DNA from: Lentzea alba
GTDB taxonomy: Bacteria > Actinomycetota > Actinomycetes > Mycobacteriales > Pseudonocardiaceae
Direction of reading: 5' to 3'
Assembly (NCBI RefSeq): GCF_011067745.1
Contig: NZ_JAAMPJ010000011.1
Location: 62,001-126,000, forward strand
DNA length: 64,000 nt
The notes beneath the pieces were generated by a model. That model had not been told where the DNA came from. It searched no databases and was given only the letters and a program-made list of their open reading frames with translations. The translations under genes were made by a program, and so were the position numbers. This document shows, piece by piece, positions 16,004 to 24,932 of this stretch (its first letter is position 1; every line of letters begins with the position of its first letter).

Positions 16004-17964
16004 TCTTCGAGCGCATGGCCGGGCTGGAGCGGCGGATCCGGATGGCGGTGGCGGCGCGGCGGTCGACGGATCCGAACCCGGACGACCCGTTCCGCGGGCT
16101 GTACCTGTCGGACGAGGTCATCGAAGCGTTGCTGGACAGCGGAAGGGAGCCGTTCGCGCCGTTCACGGAGACGGTGGCGGACGGCCGGCTGGGGCGGCTC
16201 GCGCGCGTCGCGCAACTGTCCGAAGTGGACGTGGAGCTGCTCCTGGTCGCGCTGGCCCCGGACGTCGACAGCAGGTTCGAGCAGTTCTACGGCTACCTGA
16301 ACGACGACGTGACGCGGCGCCGGGCGACGATCGGCCTGGCGCTGCGGCTGTGCGGGCTCGCGGAGGCTTCCTCTCCTGGCCGTGCGCGACTCGACCACGG
16401 CAGCCCGCTCGTCCGCTGCGGACTGATCACCGTGGAGGACCAGGAAAGGCCGCTGCTCAGCCGGTCGCTGCGGGTGCCGGACCGGGTCGGCGCGCACCTG
16501 CTCGGCGACGATCGCCCGGACCCGTTGCTCGCCGATTTCGTGACGTTGCCGGGAGATCCGGTGCCGATGCCGGGCGCGGACCGGCTCGCGCGCGGTGTCG
16601 AGCGCGGTGTGCGGCTGATCTACCTGCGCGAACATCCCGGCGGCGGCGCGGCGGAACTGGCCGCGGCGGCACTGGCCCAGGCCGGCTTCCCGGCGTTGCT
16701 GGTGGACGCGGCGCGCCTGACGGATCCGCTCGCGGTGACGCGGGAGGCGTTGCTGCGCGGCGCGGGGATCATCGTCGGCCCGGTGGACGCCCAGTTCACG
16801 CTGGATCCGTTGCTGCACGACGAGATCCCGGTGGTCGCGTACGGTTCCGGGGCGTGGGAGCCGCGCTGGACGCGGATGCCACCGCTGCAGCACGACGCGG
16901 TGCAGGTGCCGTTCGACGTGCGGGTGGCGTTGTGGCGCACCGAACTCGACGGCAAGCTGTCCGACGGCATCGACCCGGCCGAGGTGACCGCGCACTTCGT
17001 GCTGGGCCCCACCCAGATCAGCAGGGCGGCGAGCGCGGCCTCGGTCTCGGCGCTGGCGGACGACGGCCTCGTCGACGTCACGCACCTGCGGGCGGGCGCG
17101 CGCAGCCAGAACGCGGGCGGCTTGCAACGCCTGGCCCGCCGCATCGAACCCGCGGTGTCGTGGCCGGACCTGGTGCTGCCCGTGCCGATCACCGCGCTGC
17201 TGCGCGAGCTGGCGGCCAGGGCGAGACACCGCGACCGCGTGATCGACGAGTGGCGCATGCGGCCCGGCGGCGGCAGAGGCCGTGGCGTGACAGCGTTGTT
17301 CGCGGGCGACTCCGGCACCGGCAAGACGATGTCGGCAGAGGTGATCGCGGCATCACTCGGCCTCGACCTCTACACGGTCAACCTCGCGACGGTCGTCGAC
17401 AAGTACGTCGGCGAGACCGAGAAGAACCTGGAACGGATCTTCGTGGAGGCGGCCGGCGTGAACGGCGTCCTGCTGTTCGACGAGGCCGACGCGATCTTCG
17501 GCAAGCGCTCCGAGGTCCGTGACGCCCACGACCGGTACGCGAACATCGAGAGCGCCTACCTGTTGCAGCGCATGGAGTCGTTCGACGGCATCGCGGTGCT
17601 CGCGACGAACCTGCGCGCGAACCTCGACGACGCTTTCACCCGCCGCATCGACGTGATCGTGGACTTCCCGCTGCCCGACGCGGACCTGCGCCGCGGCCTG
17701 TGGGACCGCTGCCTCGGCGGCGCGGTGCCCCGATCGTCCGATGTGGACCTGGAGTTCCTGGCGGCGTCGTTCGAACTGGCCGGCGGCCACATCCGCTCGG
17801 CAGCGGTGACCGCGGCCTACCTGGCCGCCGCGGCCGGCCACGTCGTCGGCATGGTCGAGCTGATCGGCGCCGTGGCGCGCGAGTACCGCAAGCTGGGGCG
17901 CCTGGTGGGAGAACGCGAGTTCGGCCGGTACTTCGAACTGGCCACCGAACGTCTGGTGGGTTAG
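16000..17964 (+). CDS. eCIS AAA+ ATPase (Afp15/Pvc15-like)
   Basis: A 654-residue ATPase. The C-terminal AAA domain has Walker A GDSGTGKT at residues 436-443, Walker B LLFDEAD with D494/E495, a sensor region VLATNLRANLDDAFTRRIDV and arginine-finger context. The N-terminal half begins with a helical MIFERMAGLERRIRMAV and resembles the winged-helix extension of eCIS ATPases. In related systems it is needed for assembly, perhaps for loading cargo or recycling the sheath, though its role is not settled. It is coupled to the DUF4255 gene and is followed 20 nt later by DUF4157. Confidence 0.9.
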   Translation: MIFERMAGLERRIRMAVAARRSTDPNPDDPFRGLYLSDEVIEALLDSGREPFAPFTETVADGRLGRLARVAQLSEVDVELLLVALAPDVDSRFEQFYGYLNDDVTRRRATIGLALRLCGLAEASSPGRARLDHGSPLVRCGLITVEDQERPLLSRSLRVPDRVGAHLLGDDRPDPLLADFVTLPGDPVPMPGADRLARGVERGVRLIYLREHPGGGAAELAAAALAQAGFPALLVDAARLTDPLAVTREALLRGAGIIVGPVDAQFTLDPLLHDEIPVVAYGSGAWEPRWTRMPPLQHDAVQVPFDVRVALWRTELDGKLSDGIDPAEVTAHFVLGPTQISRAASAASVSALADDGLVDVTHLRAGARSQNAGGLQRLARRIEPAVSWPDLVLPVPITALLRELAARARHRDRVIDEWRMRPGGGRGRGVTALFAGDSGTGKTMSAEVIAASLGLDLYTVNLATVVDKYVGETEKNLERIFVEAAGVNGVLLFDEADAIFGKRSEVRDAHDRYANIESAYLLQRMESFDGIAVLATNLRANLDDAFTRRIDVIVDFPLPDADLRRGLWDRCLGGAVPRSSDVDLEFLAASFELAGGHIRSAAVTAAYLAAAAGHVVGMVELIGAVAREYRKLGRLVGEREFGRYFELATERLVG

Positions 17965-17984
17965 GACCTTTGTAGGGAGCGGAG

Positions 17985-18692
17985 ATGCGGGGACACGAAC
18001 ACGAGCAGGAAACTTCCTTCCGCCCCAAGGGCGACCGGATGCCACACGAGGAAACCGACCTGCTGGGCCGCGCGGCCGTGGCAGGCCGCCCCGACGTGCT
18101 GGGACCGACGGGCATGCTCGGCCTGCAACGGGCCGTGGGCAACGCGGGCGTCGGCGCCGTCGTGGAGGAGGAACGCTCACCCGTGCACGACGTCGTCTCG
18201 TCCGGCGGCTCGCCTCTGTCGGCGGACGTGCGCGAAGACATGGAAGGCCGCTTCGGCCAGGACTTCTCCGACGTCCGCGTGCACACCGGCGCCGCGGCAC
18301 ACGACTCGGCGAAGTCGGTGAACGCGCAGGCTTACACCGTCGGGTCGAACATCGTGTTCCAGCGCGACAAGTACGACCCCTCCTCGGACACCGGCAAGCA
18401 CATGCTGGCGCACGAGCTGACGCACGTGGTGCAGCAGCGGTCCGGGCCGGTGGACGGGACCGATGCCGGAGGTGGGGTCAAGGTCAGCGATCCTTCGGAC
18501 CGGTTCGAGCGGGAGGCCGTGTCGAACGCCGACCGGATCATGTCTGCTCCTGCCGCTCCCGTGCAGCGGTGTGCGGACCACGGTGGTCATGGTGAGGCGG
18601 CTGTTCAGCGTGAGGAAGCTCCTGCTGAGGAAGAGGAGACCGCGCAGACGTTCGTGCAGCGGGCGGAGGAAGAGGAAGAAGCCGCCGAGTAG
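17985..18692 (+). CDS. DUF4157 domain protein, putative metallopeptidase linked to eCIS cargo
   Basis: A 235-residue protein whose middle is a DUF4157 domain (about residues 75-180). SPLSADVREDMEGRFGQDFS and VRVHTGAAAHDSAKSVNAQA are family-typical. The zinc-protease-like motif HELTH lies at 143-147 and a candidate third ligand in DRFEREA near 172-178. In other eCIS loci this domain leads or precedes injected toxins. The N-terminus carries LQRAVGN (48-54), the same LQRxxGN pattern as the neighbouring effector, and the acidic tail contains three VQR motifs at 193, 207 and 224. It ends one base from the convergent effector gene. Confidence 0.88.
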   Translation: MRGHEHEQETSFRPKGDRMPHEETDLLGRAAVAGRPDVLGPTGMLGLQRAVGNAGVGAVVEEERSPVHDVVSSGGSPLSADVREDMEGRFGQDFSDVRVHTGAAAHDSAKSVNAQAYTVGSNIVFQRDKYDPSSDTGKHMLAHELTHVVQQRSGPVDGTDAGGGVKVSDPSDRFEREAVSNADRIMSAPAAPVQRCADHGGHGEAAVQREEAPAEEEETAQTFVQRAEEEEEAAE

Positions 18693-18693
18693 G

Positions 18694-21075
18694 TCACCGC
18701 AGGCCGTTCGGACCGGTGAAGGTCGCGCCGACCTCACGTTCGAAGTTCTCGCCGCCGCCGCCCTTGAAGCCGTTGCAGGTGGAGCACAGGATCTGCAGAT
18801 TGCCGAGCCGCTGGTACCACTCTTCGCGGTCCCCTTGGCTTTCGTTGCGGCCGTTGGTCCTCCAGTGCGAGACCACCGGGGTTTTGTGATCCACCGCGCC
18901 GTCGGCCTGGGACATGAGATGCGCGGGCTTGGTCAGGCCACCGCGACTCGCGCCCGGACAGACGTAGGTGCCCTGGCCGAACATCGGGTTGGAGGCCCAC
19001 TGGGGCTGGCTGTGCATGAGCGCTATCTGCGCGGCCATCAGTGTGTTGCGGTGCGCTTGGTAGGCGGACTCCGGGCCGTAGAAGGTGCGGCGGATGGACG
19101 CGTCGTAGTCCGGGTGCACTTTGTTGTCGAGCACGTACACGCCGCCCTTGAGGATGTCGATGTCCATGACCCGGCCGATCATGGCCAGCTGACTGATCAT
19201 CTGCCTCGAGTACGTCTCCACCTCGGCACGGACCCTGTTCAGCTCGCGCTCGTTCGGGGCTACCCGCTCGTGTTGGTGGATCTTGTCCTCGTACTCGCGA
19301 AGGCTGGCCTGCACCCCGTGGAGGTGCTCGACGACCTGCGAGTTCTTCTGCACCTCCTGGTCCTGCAGCGCTCGGTACAGCTTGGCGGAAAGGCGTTCCT
19401 TCTCGCTGGCCATCATCACGACGTGACTGCCGTTCTGTTTCTCGAGCGTCACCGTGTGGGTGTGGCCCTTCATCGCCACGGTCTGGCTTCCCATCAACCC
19501 GCTGAGATCCCTGGTCTGGTTCCCCTGCGGGGACTGGCCTTCCGCTGCCGGAGCACCACCTCGTCCGGTCAGCCTGCGCGCCACCCCGGACACCCAGCCG
19601 ATCACCCGGTCCGCCGCCCGATCCACCGCCCCCCGGATCCGCGTGACGACGTTGCGCACCGGCGCCGCCACGTCCCCGAGCCCGATCAGCCGCGCCAGGA
19701 ACCCGAGCACCACGGGCACGGCCCGCCCGAGCGCCTGCTCCACCGCGTTCTTGGCGGTGTCCAGGCTGCCGGAGGCGATCGCGGCGATGGAACCGAACAC
19801 CGACTCGGCCAGGGCGCCGAGTTGCTGGGCGCGTTCGATGAAGAAACGGATCGTGTTGTACACGGCCAGGATTGCCTGGATGACGGCGCCGGCCGGGTTG
19901 AACATCGAGATGAGGCGGGTGATCGCGGCGCCGACGATCGAGTTCGCCACCCAGTCGCGGATGCCGCCGATCACCGTGTCCACGAAGCCGGACGCCATGT
20001 CGCCCAGTCGTTGTGACACCGCGGCGAGGCCTCGGGTCGCTATGTCGCGCACCCAGTCGACGCCGGTTTCCACCAGGCGGACGGTGCGTTCGCCGAGGGT
20101 GCGGACCAGGCGTTCGCGCAGCCACTGCCAGGTCAGGCCCAGCATGCTCGCGACCATGGAGAGGATGCCGCCGAAGTCGAAGCGCTGCGGGATCTGGACC
20201 GCGCCGCGCAGGGCTCCGGTCAGCCAGCCGAAGAGGCCCGTGCGCAGGTGGGTCAGGACGTTGGTGACGAACTGGCCGAGGCCGCCGCGGACGGCGGTGA
20301 CCAGGTTGCCCGCGAAGCCGATCGGGTTGCGGACGATCGTGCCGATCACGTCGCCCGCGCGGTGGATGATGCCCATCACCTGGCCGCCGATGCCGCCCGC
20401 GCCGCCGAGCACGCCTTCGAAGACGAGCTCCATCAGCTTGGTGCCGGCGGCGCTCGCGAAGGTGCGCAGCCGGGCGATCGGGTCGCTGAAGATGCCGGAC
20501 AGCCGGTTCCAGACGGCGCTCGGGTCGATCAGGTCGGTCACGCTCACCGCGTCCCACGCCCTGGCGAACAGGGCGCGGATCGATTCCCAGGTCAGTCCCA
20601 GCTTCGGCAGCTCCGCCGAGAGCCACTCGCCCGCTTTGGCGACCGCGCCGGACTGCTGCAGGTTCTCCCACAGCGCGGCGCCGCCGGGCACCAGGCCGAC
20701 GAGCGCGCCGACGATCGCGGTGGCGTCGCGCGCGACCGGTTGCTGGGTGATCGGGTCCTTGCCCAGTGCCACGCAGAGCACGCCGTAGCCGGGGATGCGG
20801 CGCGCCCAGGTGCCGAACTGGCCCAGGACGCGGCCTTTGACGTCACCGGCCACGCCCGCGACGTCGTCGAGAATGCCGCGCTGCAGCACGGTTTCCTGCG
20901 GCGCGGACGGGACGAGGCTCGCCACCGCGCGGTTGCCGGCCTGACGTTGCAACGCCATCGCGGCCGCGGCGTTGAGGTGATGCCTCGGCGGCGGCTTCGG
21001 TGTGGGCGGCGCTGGGGCGGAACGGGTCCCACGTGCGTCGGCGGGCCGGTCGCGGCCGGGCACAGCGTGGGTCAT
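18694..21075 (-). CDS. putative eCIS effector with C-terminal HNH nuclease domain
   Basis: A 793-residue protein in three parts. (1) Residues 1-70 are Pro-rich and contain LQRQAGN (42-48) and a second LQR (64-66), the pattern found at the start of DUF4157-linked eCIS cargo. (2) Residues 70-520 consist of repeated amphipathic or hydrophobic helices, including GFAGNLVTAVRGGLGQFVTN and GLFGWLTGAL, a module I associate with eCIS cargo; no signal peptide. (3) After a charged coiled segment, the C-terminus is an HNH/HNN-type nuclease: D729-H730 in DHKTPVVSHW, N759 in LGNLQILC, and a CxxC pair C764/C767 in CSTCNGFKG. Predicted DNA-cutting toxin. No immunity gene is evident next to it. Confidence 0.75.
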   Translation of the reverse strand: MTHAVPGRDRPADARGTRSAPAPPTPKPPPRHHLNAAAAMALQRQAGNRAVASLVPSAPQETVLQRGILDDVAGVAGDVKGRVLGQFGTWARRIPGYGVLCVALGKDPITQQPVARDATAIVGALVGLVPGGAALWENLQQSGAVAKAGEWLSAELPKLGLTWESIRALFARAWDAVSVTDLIDPSAVWNRLSGIFSDPIARLRTFASAAGTKLMELVFEGVLGGAGGIGGQVMGIIHRAGDVIGTIVRNPIGFAGNLVTAVRGGLGQFVTNVLTHLRTGLFGWLTGALRGAVQIPQRFDFGGILSMVASMLGLTWQWLRERLVRTLGERTVRLVETGVDWVRDIATRGLAAVSQRLGDMASGFVDTVIGGIRDWVANSIVGAAITRLISMFNPAGAVIQAILAVYNTIRFFIERAQQLGALAESVFGSIAAIASGSLDTAKNAVEQALGRAVPVVLGFLARLIGLGDVAAPVRNVVTRIRGAVDRAADRVIGWVSGVARRLTGRGGAPAAEGQSPQGNQTRDLSGLMGSQTVAMKGHTHTVTLEKQNGSHVVMMASEKERLSAKLYRALQDQEVQKNSQVVEHLHGVQASLREYEDKIHQHERVAPNERELNRVRAEVETYSRQMISQLAMIGRVMDIDILKGGVYVLDNKVHPDYDASIRRTFYGPESAYQAHRNTLMAAQIALMHSQPQWASNPMFGQGTYVCPGASRGGLTKPAHLMSQADGAVDHKTPVVSHWRTNGRNESQGDREEWYQRLGNLQILCSTCNGFKGGGGENFEREVGATFTGPNGLR

Positions 21076-21145
21076 TTCTTCAGTGTTCGCACCGGTTCAG
21101 CAGCCGTCGAGAGCTGCGTGGTCGGCCACTCGTGCACCGGCGGGC

Positions 21146-21164
21146 GCCCGTTCGGGCAATCACC
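21146..21164. repeat. left copy of a 19-nt near-identical direct repeat flanking a three-gene block
   Basis: GCCCGTTCGGGCAATCACC here matches GCCCTTTCGGGCAGTCACC at 24819-24837 at 17 of 19 positions in the same orientation. The two copies bracket the TolB-like, MFS and metallophosphoesterase genes. The stop codon of the TolB-like gene lies in this copy. It also contains a short GCCCG-TT-CGGGC hairpin. Confidence 0.5.
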
Positions 21165-22110
21165 AGGGGGCGGGGGAGTTCGCTTCGGGCACCAGCACCG
21201 CCGGGGTGCCGGAGCCGTCCGCGGGCACGGCCCACACGTCGTTCAGGCCGTCGTCGCGCTGGATCCCGTACGCGACGGTCCTGTCGTCCAGCCACGCCGG
21301 CTGGTCGTCGACGCTGCGGGTCTCGGCGAGCGGCGTGATCTTCTTCGTCGCCAGGTCGAGCACGGACACCCGCCAGCCCTGCTGGGGATCGCCGTTGACC
21401 GCGGCCTTGTAGGCGATCCGGGTGCCGTCCGGGGACAGCGACGGGCACTCGACGTTCTCCTGGCCCGTCAGACGGACCCTGCGGGCCGCGAAGTCGCCTT
21501 CGAGCAGGTAGCGGTGGCCGCCGGTGGACATGGTGGCGTAGAAGCGGTTGTCGTCGGCGGTGAACGTGACACCCCAGAAGTTCACGTCCACGGGCCGTTG
21601 GGACATGCCCTCGACGGCGAACTCCTCCAGCGAGTGCACGAGCGTGCCGGTCTTCGTGTCGAGGATGCCGGTGCTGGTCGAGAACCCGTTGGCGGCGTAG
21701 GAATGCCCGTCGACGAACAGCGTCCAGGCCACCATGCGCCCGCTGGCGGACACCCGCGTGCGGTTCGGGAAACCGGTCAGCGGGACGGTCTTCAGTTCCT
21801 TCAGCTGACTGTCGAGCACGGCCAGTTCGCCTGCTTTCAGCGCACCCACCGGGCGCAGGCACGAGATGGTGCCCGCGGCGGCGTACACGCGGTCGCAGCG
21901 CTGTTCGGTGACGTCCCGCGAGCCGGCGGGATCGTTGCGGGACACCGTGGAGAGCTTGCCGTTGCTGAGCATCATCAGCCGCGGGCCGTCGCCCGTCGGG
22001 ACGGAGTGCGCGGCCTCTTCTGGCGAGGCGCCGGACAGCACGGTGTAGCCGACCGCGACGCCACCGAGCAACACGGCGGCGATCACGGTGATGAGCAGGC
22101 GGTTCTTCAT
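21160..22110 (-). CDS. membrane-anchored TolB-like beta-propeller protein
   Basis: A 316-residue protein with one N-terminal membrane segment (LLITVIAAVLLGGVAVGYTV) and an extracytoplasmic domain with PD40/TolB-type repeats, e.g. CPSLSPDGTRIAYKAAVNGD and QPAWLDDRTVAYGI, each a propeller-blade signature. Function unknown; such domains usually bind proteins or glycans. The start ATG overlaps the MFS stop by 4 nt, so the two are coupled. A longer upstream ORF (to 22446) is the MFS gene read out of frame. Confidence 0.7.
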   Translation of the reverse strand: MKNRLLITVIAAVLLGGVAVGYTVLSGASPEEAAHSVPTGDGPRLMMLSNGKLSTVSRNDPAGSRDVTEQRCDRVYAAAGTISCLRPVGALKAGELAVLDSQLKELKTVPLTGFPNRTRVSASGRMVAWTLFVDGHSYAANGFSTSTGILDTKTGTLVHSLEEFAVEGMSQRPVDVNFWGVTFTADDNRFYATMSTGGHRYLLEGDFAARRVRLTGQENVECPSLSPDGTRIAYKAAVNGDPQQGWRVSVLDLATKKITPLAETRSVDDQPAWLDDRTVAYGIQRDDGLNDVWAVPADGSGTPAVLVPEANSPAPW

Positions 22111-23312
22111 GAGCGGCGACGTCCCAGCAGTGCGGCGGTGGTGAGCAGGGCCAGGACGACCGCGACCGCGGCGATCCTGGTGGCGGTCTCCGGGCTCCAG
22201 AACTGCCAGGCGAGACCGAACAGCACGGACGAGCCGAGGTAGGCGAGTGCCTGTCCACTTTGGATCAGCGCGATCCCGGTGGTGCGCAGGCGTTCCGGCA
22301 GGACCGGCCCGGCGAGCGCCATCAGCACGCCGTCCGTGGCCGCGTAGAAGACGCCGTAGAGCAGCACGACCAGGACCAGCAACGGCCAGCCACCCAGCGG
22401 TCCGAAGAGCAACAGGTAGACCAGCGTCAGCGCGCCGTAGCCGCACAGCATGACCTTCAGCCGGCCGACGCGGTCGGCGAGCGCGCCCAGAGGTGCGGCC
22501 AGCAGCAGGTAGACCAAGCTCGTGCCGACGGCGAGCAGCGGGAACCAGCCGAACGCCAGCCCTTCCCGCTTCTGCAGCAACAGGTACACGAACCCGTCGC
22601 CGATGGTGACCAGGCCGAGCAGGGACGCGGCCGCCACGATCCTGCGCACGGCCGGGTCCTTGAGCAGCGCGAGCTTCAGAGGTTCCTTGCGCTCCACCGG
22701 TTCCGGTCGGTCGCGCACGTAGAGCAAGAGCACCAGCACGCCGAACGCCGCGATGCAGAAGCTGGTGACGAACACCGCGTCGAACGACTGTGCCGAAGCA
22801 GCCAGCACCGCCATCGCGACGAGCGGCCCGGCGAAGGCACCGATTCCGTCCATCGCGCGGTGCACGCCGAACGCCCGGCCCAGGTCGTCGCTCGGCGTCG
22901 AGAGGGTGATCAGCGCGTCCCGTGGCGCGGTGCGCAGACCTTTGCCCGCGCGGTCCGCGGTGATCACGAACCCGAGCGCGCTCAGGGAGTTGCCCGCGGC
23001 CAGCAGCCCGAGCTTGGCCGCGGCCGAGAGCCCGTAACCGAAGCCCGCGACCGCCTTGCGCCTGTTGGTCCGGTCGGCGAGGTAGCCGCCGGCGAGCCTG
23101 AGCAACGTGGTGGCGCCGGTGTAGACGCCGTCGATCAGCCCGTACGCGGCCGGGCTGAGCTGGAGGCCGATGACCAGGTACAGCGGCAGGATCGCAGCGA
23201 CCATCTCCGACGAGACGTCGGTGATCAGGCTGACCGTGCCGAGCGCGAAGACGTTGCCGCTCAGCCCTTTCCAGTTCGCCGTCCTGGGTTTGTCTAAGGT
23301 GGACAGGTACAC
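22107..23312 (-). CDS. MFS transporter
   Basis: A 401-residue major facilitator with about twelve hydrophobic helices. The family loop after helix 2 reads LAGGYLADRTNRRKAV (G-x-L-A-D-R-x-x-R-R), and a second copy, PLGALADRVGRLKVM, occurs at the start of the second half. GLRTAPRDALITLSTP suggests relatedness to multidrug or phosphonate-type exporters of actinomycetes, but no substrate can be named. The start is a GTG 19 nt after the metallophosphoesterase stop; the gene overlaps the propeller gene at its 3' end. Confidence 0.85.
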   Translation of the reverse strand: MYLSTLDKPRTANWKGLSGNVFALGTVSLITDVSSEMVAAILPLYLVIGLQLSPAAYGLIDGVYTGATTLLRLAGGYLADRTNRRKAVAGFGYGLSAAAKLGLLAAGNSLSALGFVITADRAGKGLRTAPRDALITLSTPSDDLGRAFGVHRAMDGIGAFAGPLVAMAVLAASAQSFDAVFVTSFCIAAFGVLVLLLYVRDRPEPVERKEPLKLALLKDPAVRRIVAAASLLGLVTIGDGFVYLLLQKREGLAFGWFPLLAVGTSLVYLLLAAPLGALADRVGRLKVMLCGYGALTLVYLLLFGPLGGWPLLVLVVLLYGVFYAATDGVLMALAGPVLPERLRTTGIALIQSGQALAYLGSSVLFGLAWQFWSPETATRIAAVAVVLALLTTAALLGRRRS

Positions 23313-23331
23313 ATCGGCCTCCAGCGGTCCG

Positions 23332-24693
23332 TCAGTGGCAGTTCGTGGTGCCGCTGTCGGTGTAGGTCTTGCCGGCCTCGGGGACGAACTGCCAGTCGAA
23401 GCTGTTGCTGTGCAACGTCAGCTTCAACACGCCTCGGGTGCCGGTGTTGCGCGCCTCGCTGTTCGGCTTGATCGTGCCGAAACCGTAGGCGCCCGCGCCG
23501 CCCATGCCCGCGACGAACGTGCGGATGCCGCGTGCGTTGTCCAGCCCGCCGTTGGGGTTCTGCGGGGCGAACCGCTCGTACTGGTGGTTGTGCCCGAAGA
23601 GCACCAGGTCCGCGTTGGCGTCGTACAGCGCCTGGAACAACGGCTTGGTGGCCGCCGAGGGCGCGTGGTTGGCGCCGCTGGTGAACAGCGGGTGGTGCCA
23701 GTACGCCGCGGTGCACGGCTTCGTGCTCGCCGCGAGGTCCTGCCGCAGCCACTGCTCCTGCGCGCTGCCCGCGGACATGCTGATGTTGGAGTTCAACGCC
23801 ACGATGTGCCAGTTGCCGAGGTCGTAGGAGTAGTAGCCCTGCCCCGACGGTCCGGCCAGTGACCCGAAGTAGTTGTAGTACCCCGTGGCGCCACTGGTGT
23901 GGTAGTCGTGGTTGCCGGGCGTCGGACGCGTGCGCGCCTTGTGCCGGCCCCACGTGGGCTCGTAGTAGCTCGTGAACTGCCCGGCGGTGCCGTCCGGGTA
24001 GACGTTGTCACCCGTGGTCCACACCGTGCCCTGGATGTTGTCCAGCAGCGCGGCGGTGGCGCTGTCACCGGAGCCGGAGTCCGCGATGTCACCGGCGCCG
24101 ACCCACACCGGGTCGCCGGGCGGTTCGGTGGTGCCGCTGGTGATCACGAGCTGTGGCGCGGTGGTGGCGCCGGACTCCCGCGAGTCGTAGTCGGCACCGT
24201 CGGAGTTGCTCGACGTGACGCCGATGCTGAACGTGCCGTTGCCAGTGACGTAGCTGGTCACGTCGACCTCGTACCAGGCGTTGCGCACGACCGCGCCGAG
24301 CGAGCCGAGCGTGGCGCCGTCCACGGCGGGCTGGTTGTTCCAGGTGACAGCGGTTTCGGTCCAGCTGACGTTGCTCATGGACCGGAACGTGCCGCCGTTC
24401 GGGCTCTGCGCGTCGGAGACGTCATCGGTGTGGATGCGCAACTTGGCGTTGCTGACCGCGCCGCTGATCCCGGAGACGGAGAACTTGAGGAACGACCGTT
24501 TGGTCGACGAGTTGTCGATGCCGAGCTGTCCGGACGTCCCGTAGTTGGTGCCGGCGGCGGCGCTGTCGACGTAGGTGTCGGCGGTCGGGGTGAAGGTCGT
24601 TGTCGCCGCTTGGGCGGTGGTGGAGGCAGTGAGGGTCGCCGCCGTGACGATGATCGTGGAGAGCACGGCCAGGGGCGCTCTGCGACGTGACAT
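23332..24693 (-). CDS. secreted DNRLRE-domain metallophosphoesterase
   Basis: A 453-residue exported enzyme. Signal peptide: MSRRRAPLAVLSTIIV followed by a hydrophobic run and a TAQA-A cleavage site near residue 29. Residues 30-195 form a DNRLRE/CBM-like beta-sandwich (TADTYVDSAAAGTNYG, GIDNSSTKRSFLKF). Residues 210-453 form a calcineurin-like phosphoesterase with all metal motifs: GAGDIADSG, TTGDNVYPDG, TPGNHDYH, YWHHPLF and FGHNHQYER. Probably an extracellular phosphatase or phosphodiesterase. The start is placed at 24693 because the ORF extension to 24894 lacks a signal. First gene of a three-gene minus-strand operon. Confidence 0.85.
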   Translation of the reverse strand: MSRRRAPLAVLSTIIVTAATLTASTTAQAATTTFTPTADTYVDSAAAGTNYGTSGQLGIDNSSTKRSFLKFSVSGISGAVSNAKLRIHTDDVSDAQSPNGGTFRSMSNVSWTETAVTWNNQPAVDGATLGSLGAVVRNAWYEVDVTSYVTGNGTFSIGVTSSNSDGADYDSRESGATTAPQLVITSGTTEPPGDPVWVGAGDIADSGSGDSATAALLDNIQGTVWTTGDNVYPDGTAGQFTSYYEPTWGRHKARTRPTPGNHDYHTSGATGYYNYFGSLAGPSGQGYYSYDLGNWHIVALNSNISMSAGSAQEQWLRQDLAASTKPCTAAYWHHPLFTSGANHAPSAATKPLFQALYDANADLVLFGHNHQYERFAPQNPNGGLDNARGIRTFVAGMGGAGAYGFGTIKPNSEARNTGTRGVLKLTLHSNSFDWQFVPEAGKTYTDSGTTNCH

Positions 24694-24790
24694 GCCAGTC
24701 CTTGCAGTGGTGGGCGGACATGGGCCGTCGCGAAGAGTAGGGGTGCGGAGCACCGCTCTCCAACGGTCGTTCGTAGGCAGTTCGGTGAAC

Positions 24791-24837
24791 GGCGGGAAAA
24801 CCCCGCCACAGGGTGACTGCCCTTTCGGGCAGTCACC
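24791..24837. terminator. two adjacent hairpins upstream of the sheath gene (second overlaps the right 19-nt repeat)
   Basis: The 239-nt gap between the phosphoesterase and sheath starts holds two stable inverted repeats: GGCGGG-AAAAC-CCCGCC (24791-24807) and GGTGACTGCCC-TTTC-GGGCAGTCACC (24812-24837, perfect 11-bp arms). There is no T-run, so they could be transcription insulators between divergent genes or leader-RNA structures of the sheath operon. The second hairpin contains the right copy of the direct repeat at 21146-21164. Confidence 0.4.
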
Positions 24838-24932
24838 GGCTCCCTCCGGCACCGCCGCGCGGTCGTGTCGCGTTTTCCCTGGTCGCAGCAGCATGTGTCG
24901 GACAGGGTTCCGTACGACATGGGAGGCCGTCG

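Noticed and set aside
18734..20671. 645-residue second minus-strand frame within the HNH protein gene
   Set aside because: It lacks the HNH and LQRxxGN motifs and is Arg/Pro/Gly-rich; the other frame (793 residues) carries all recognisable features.
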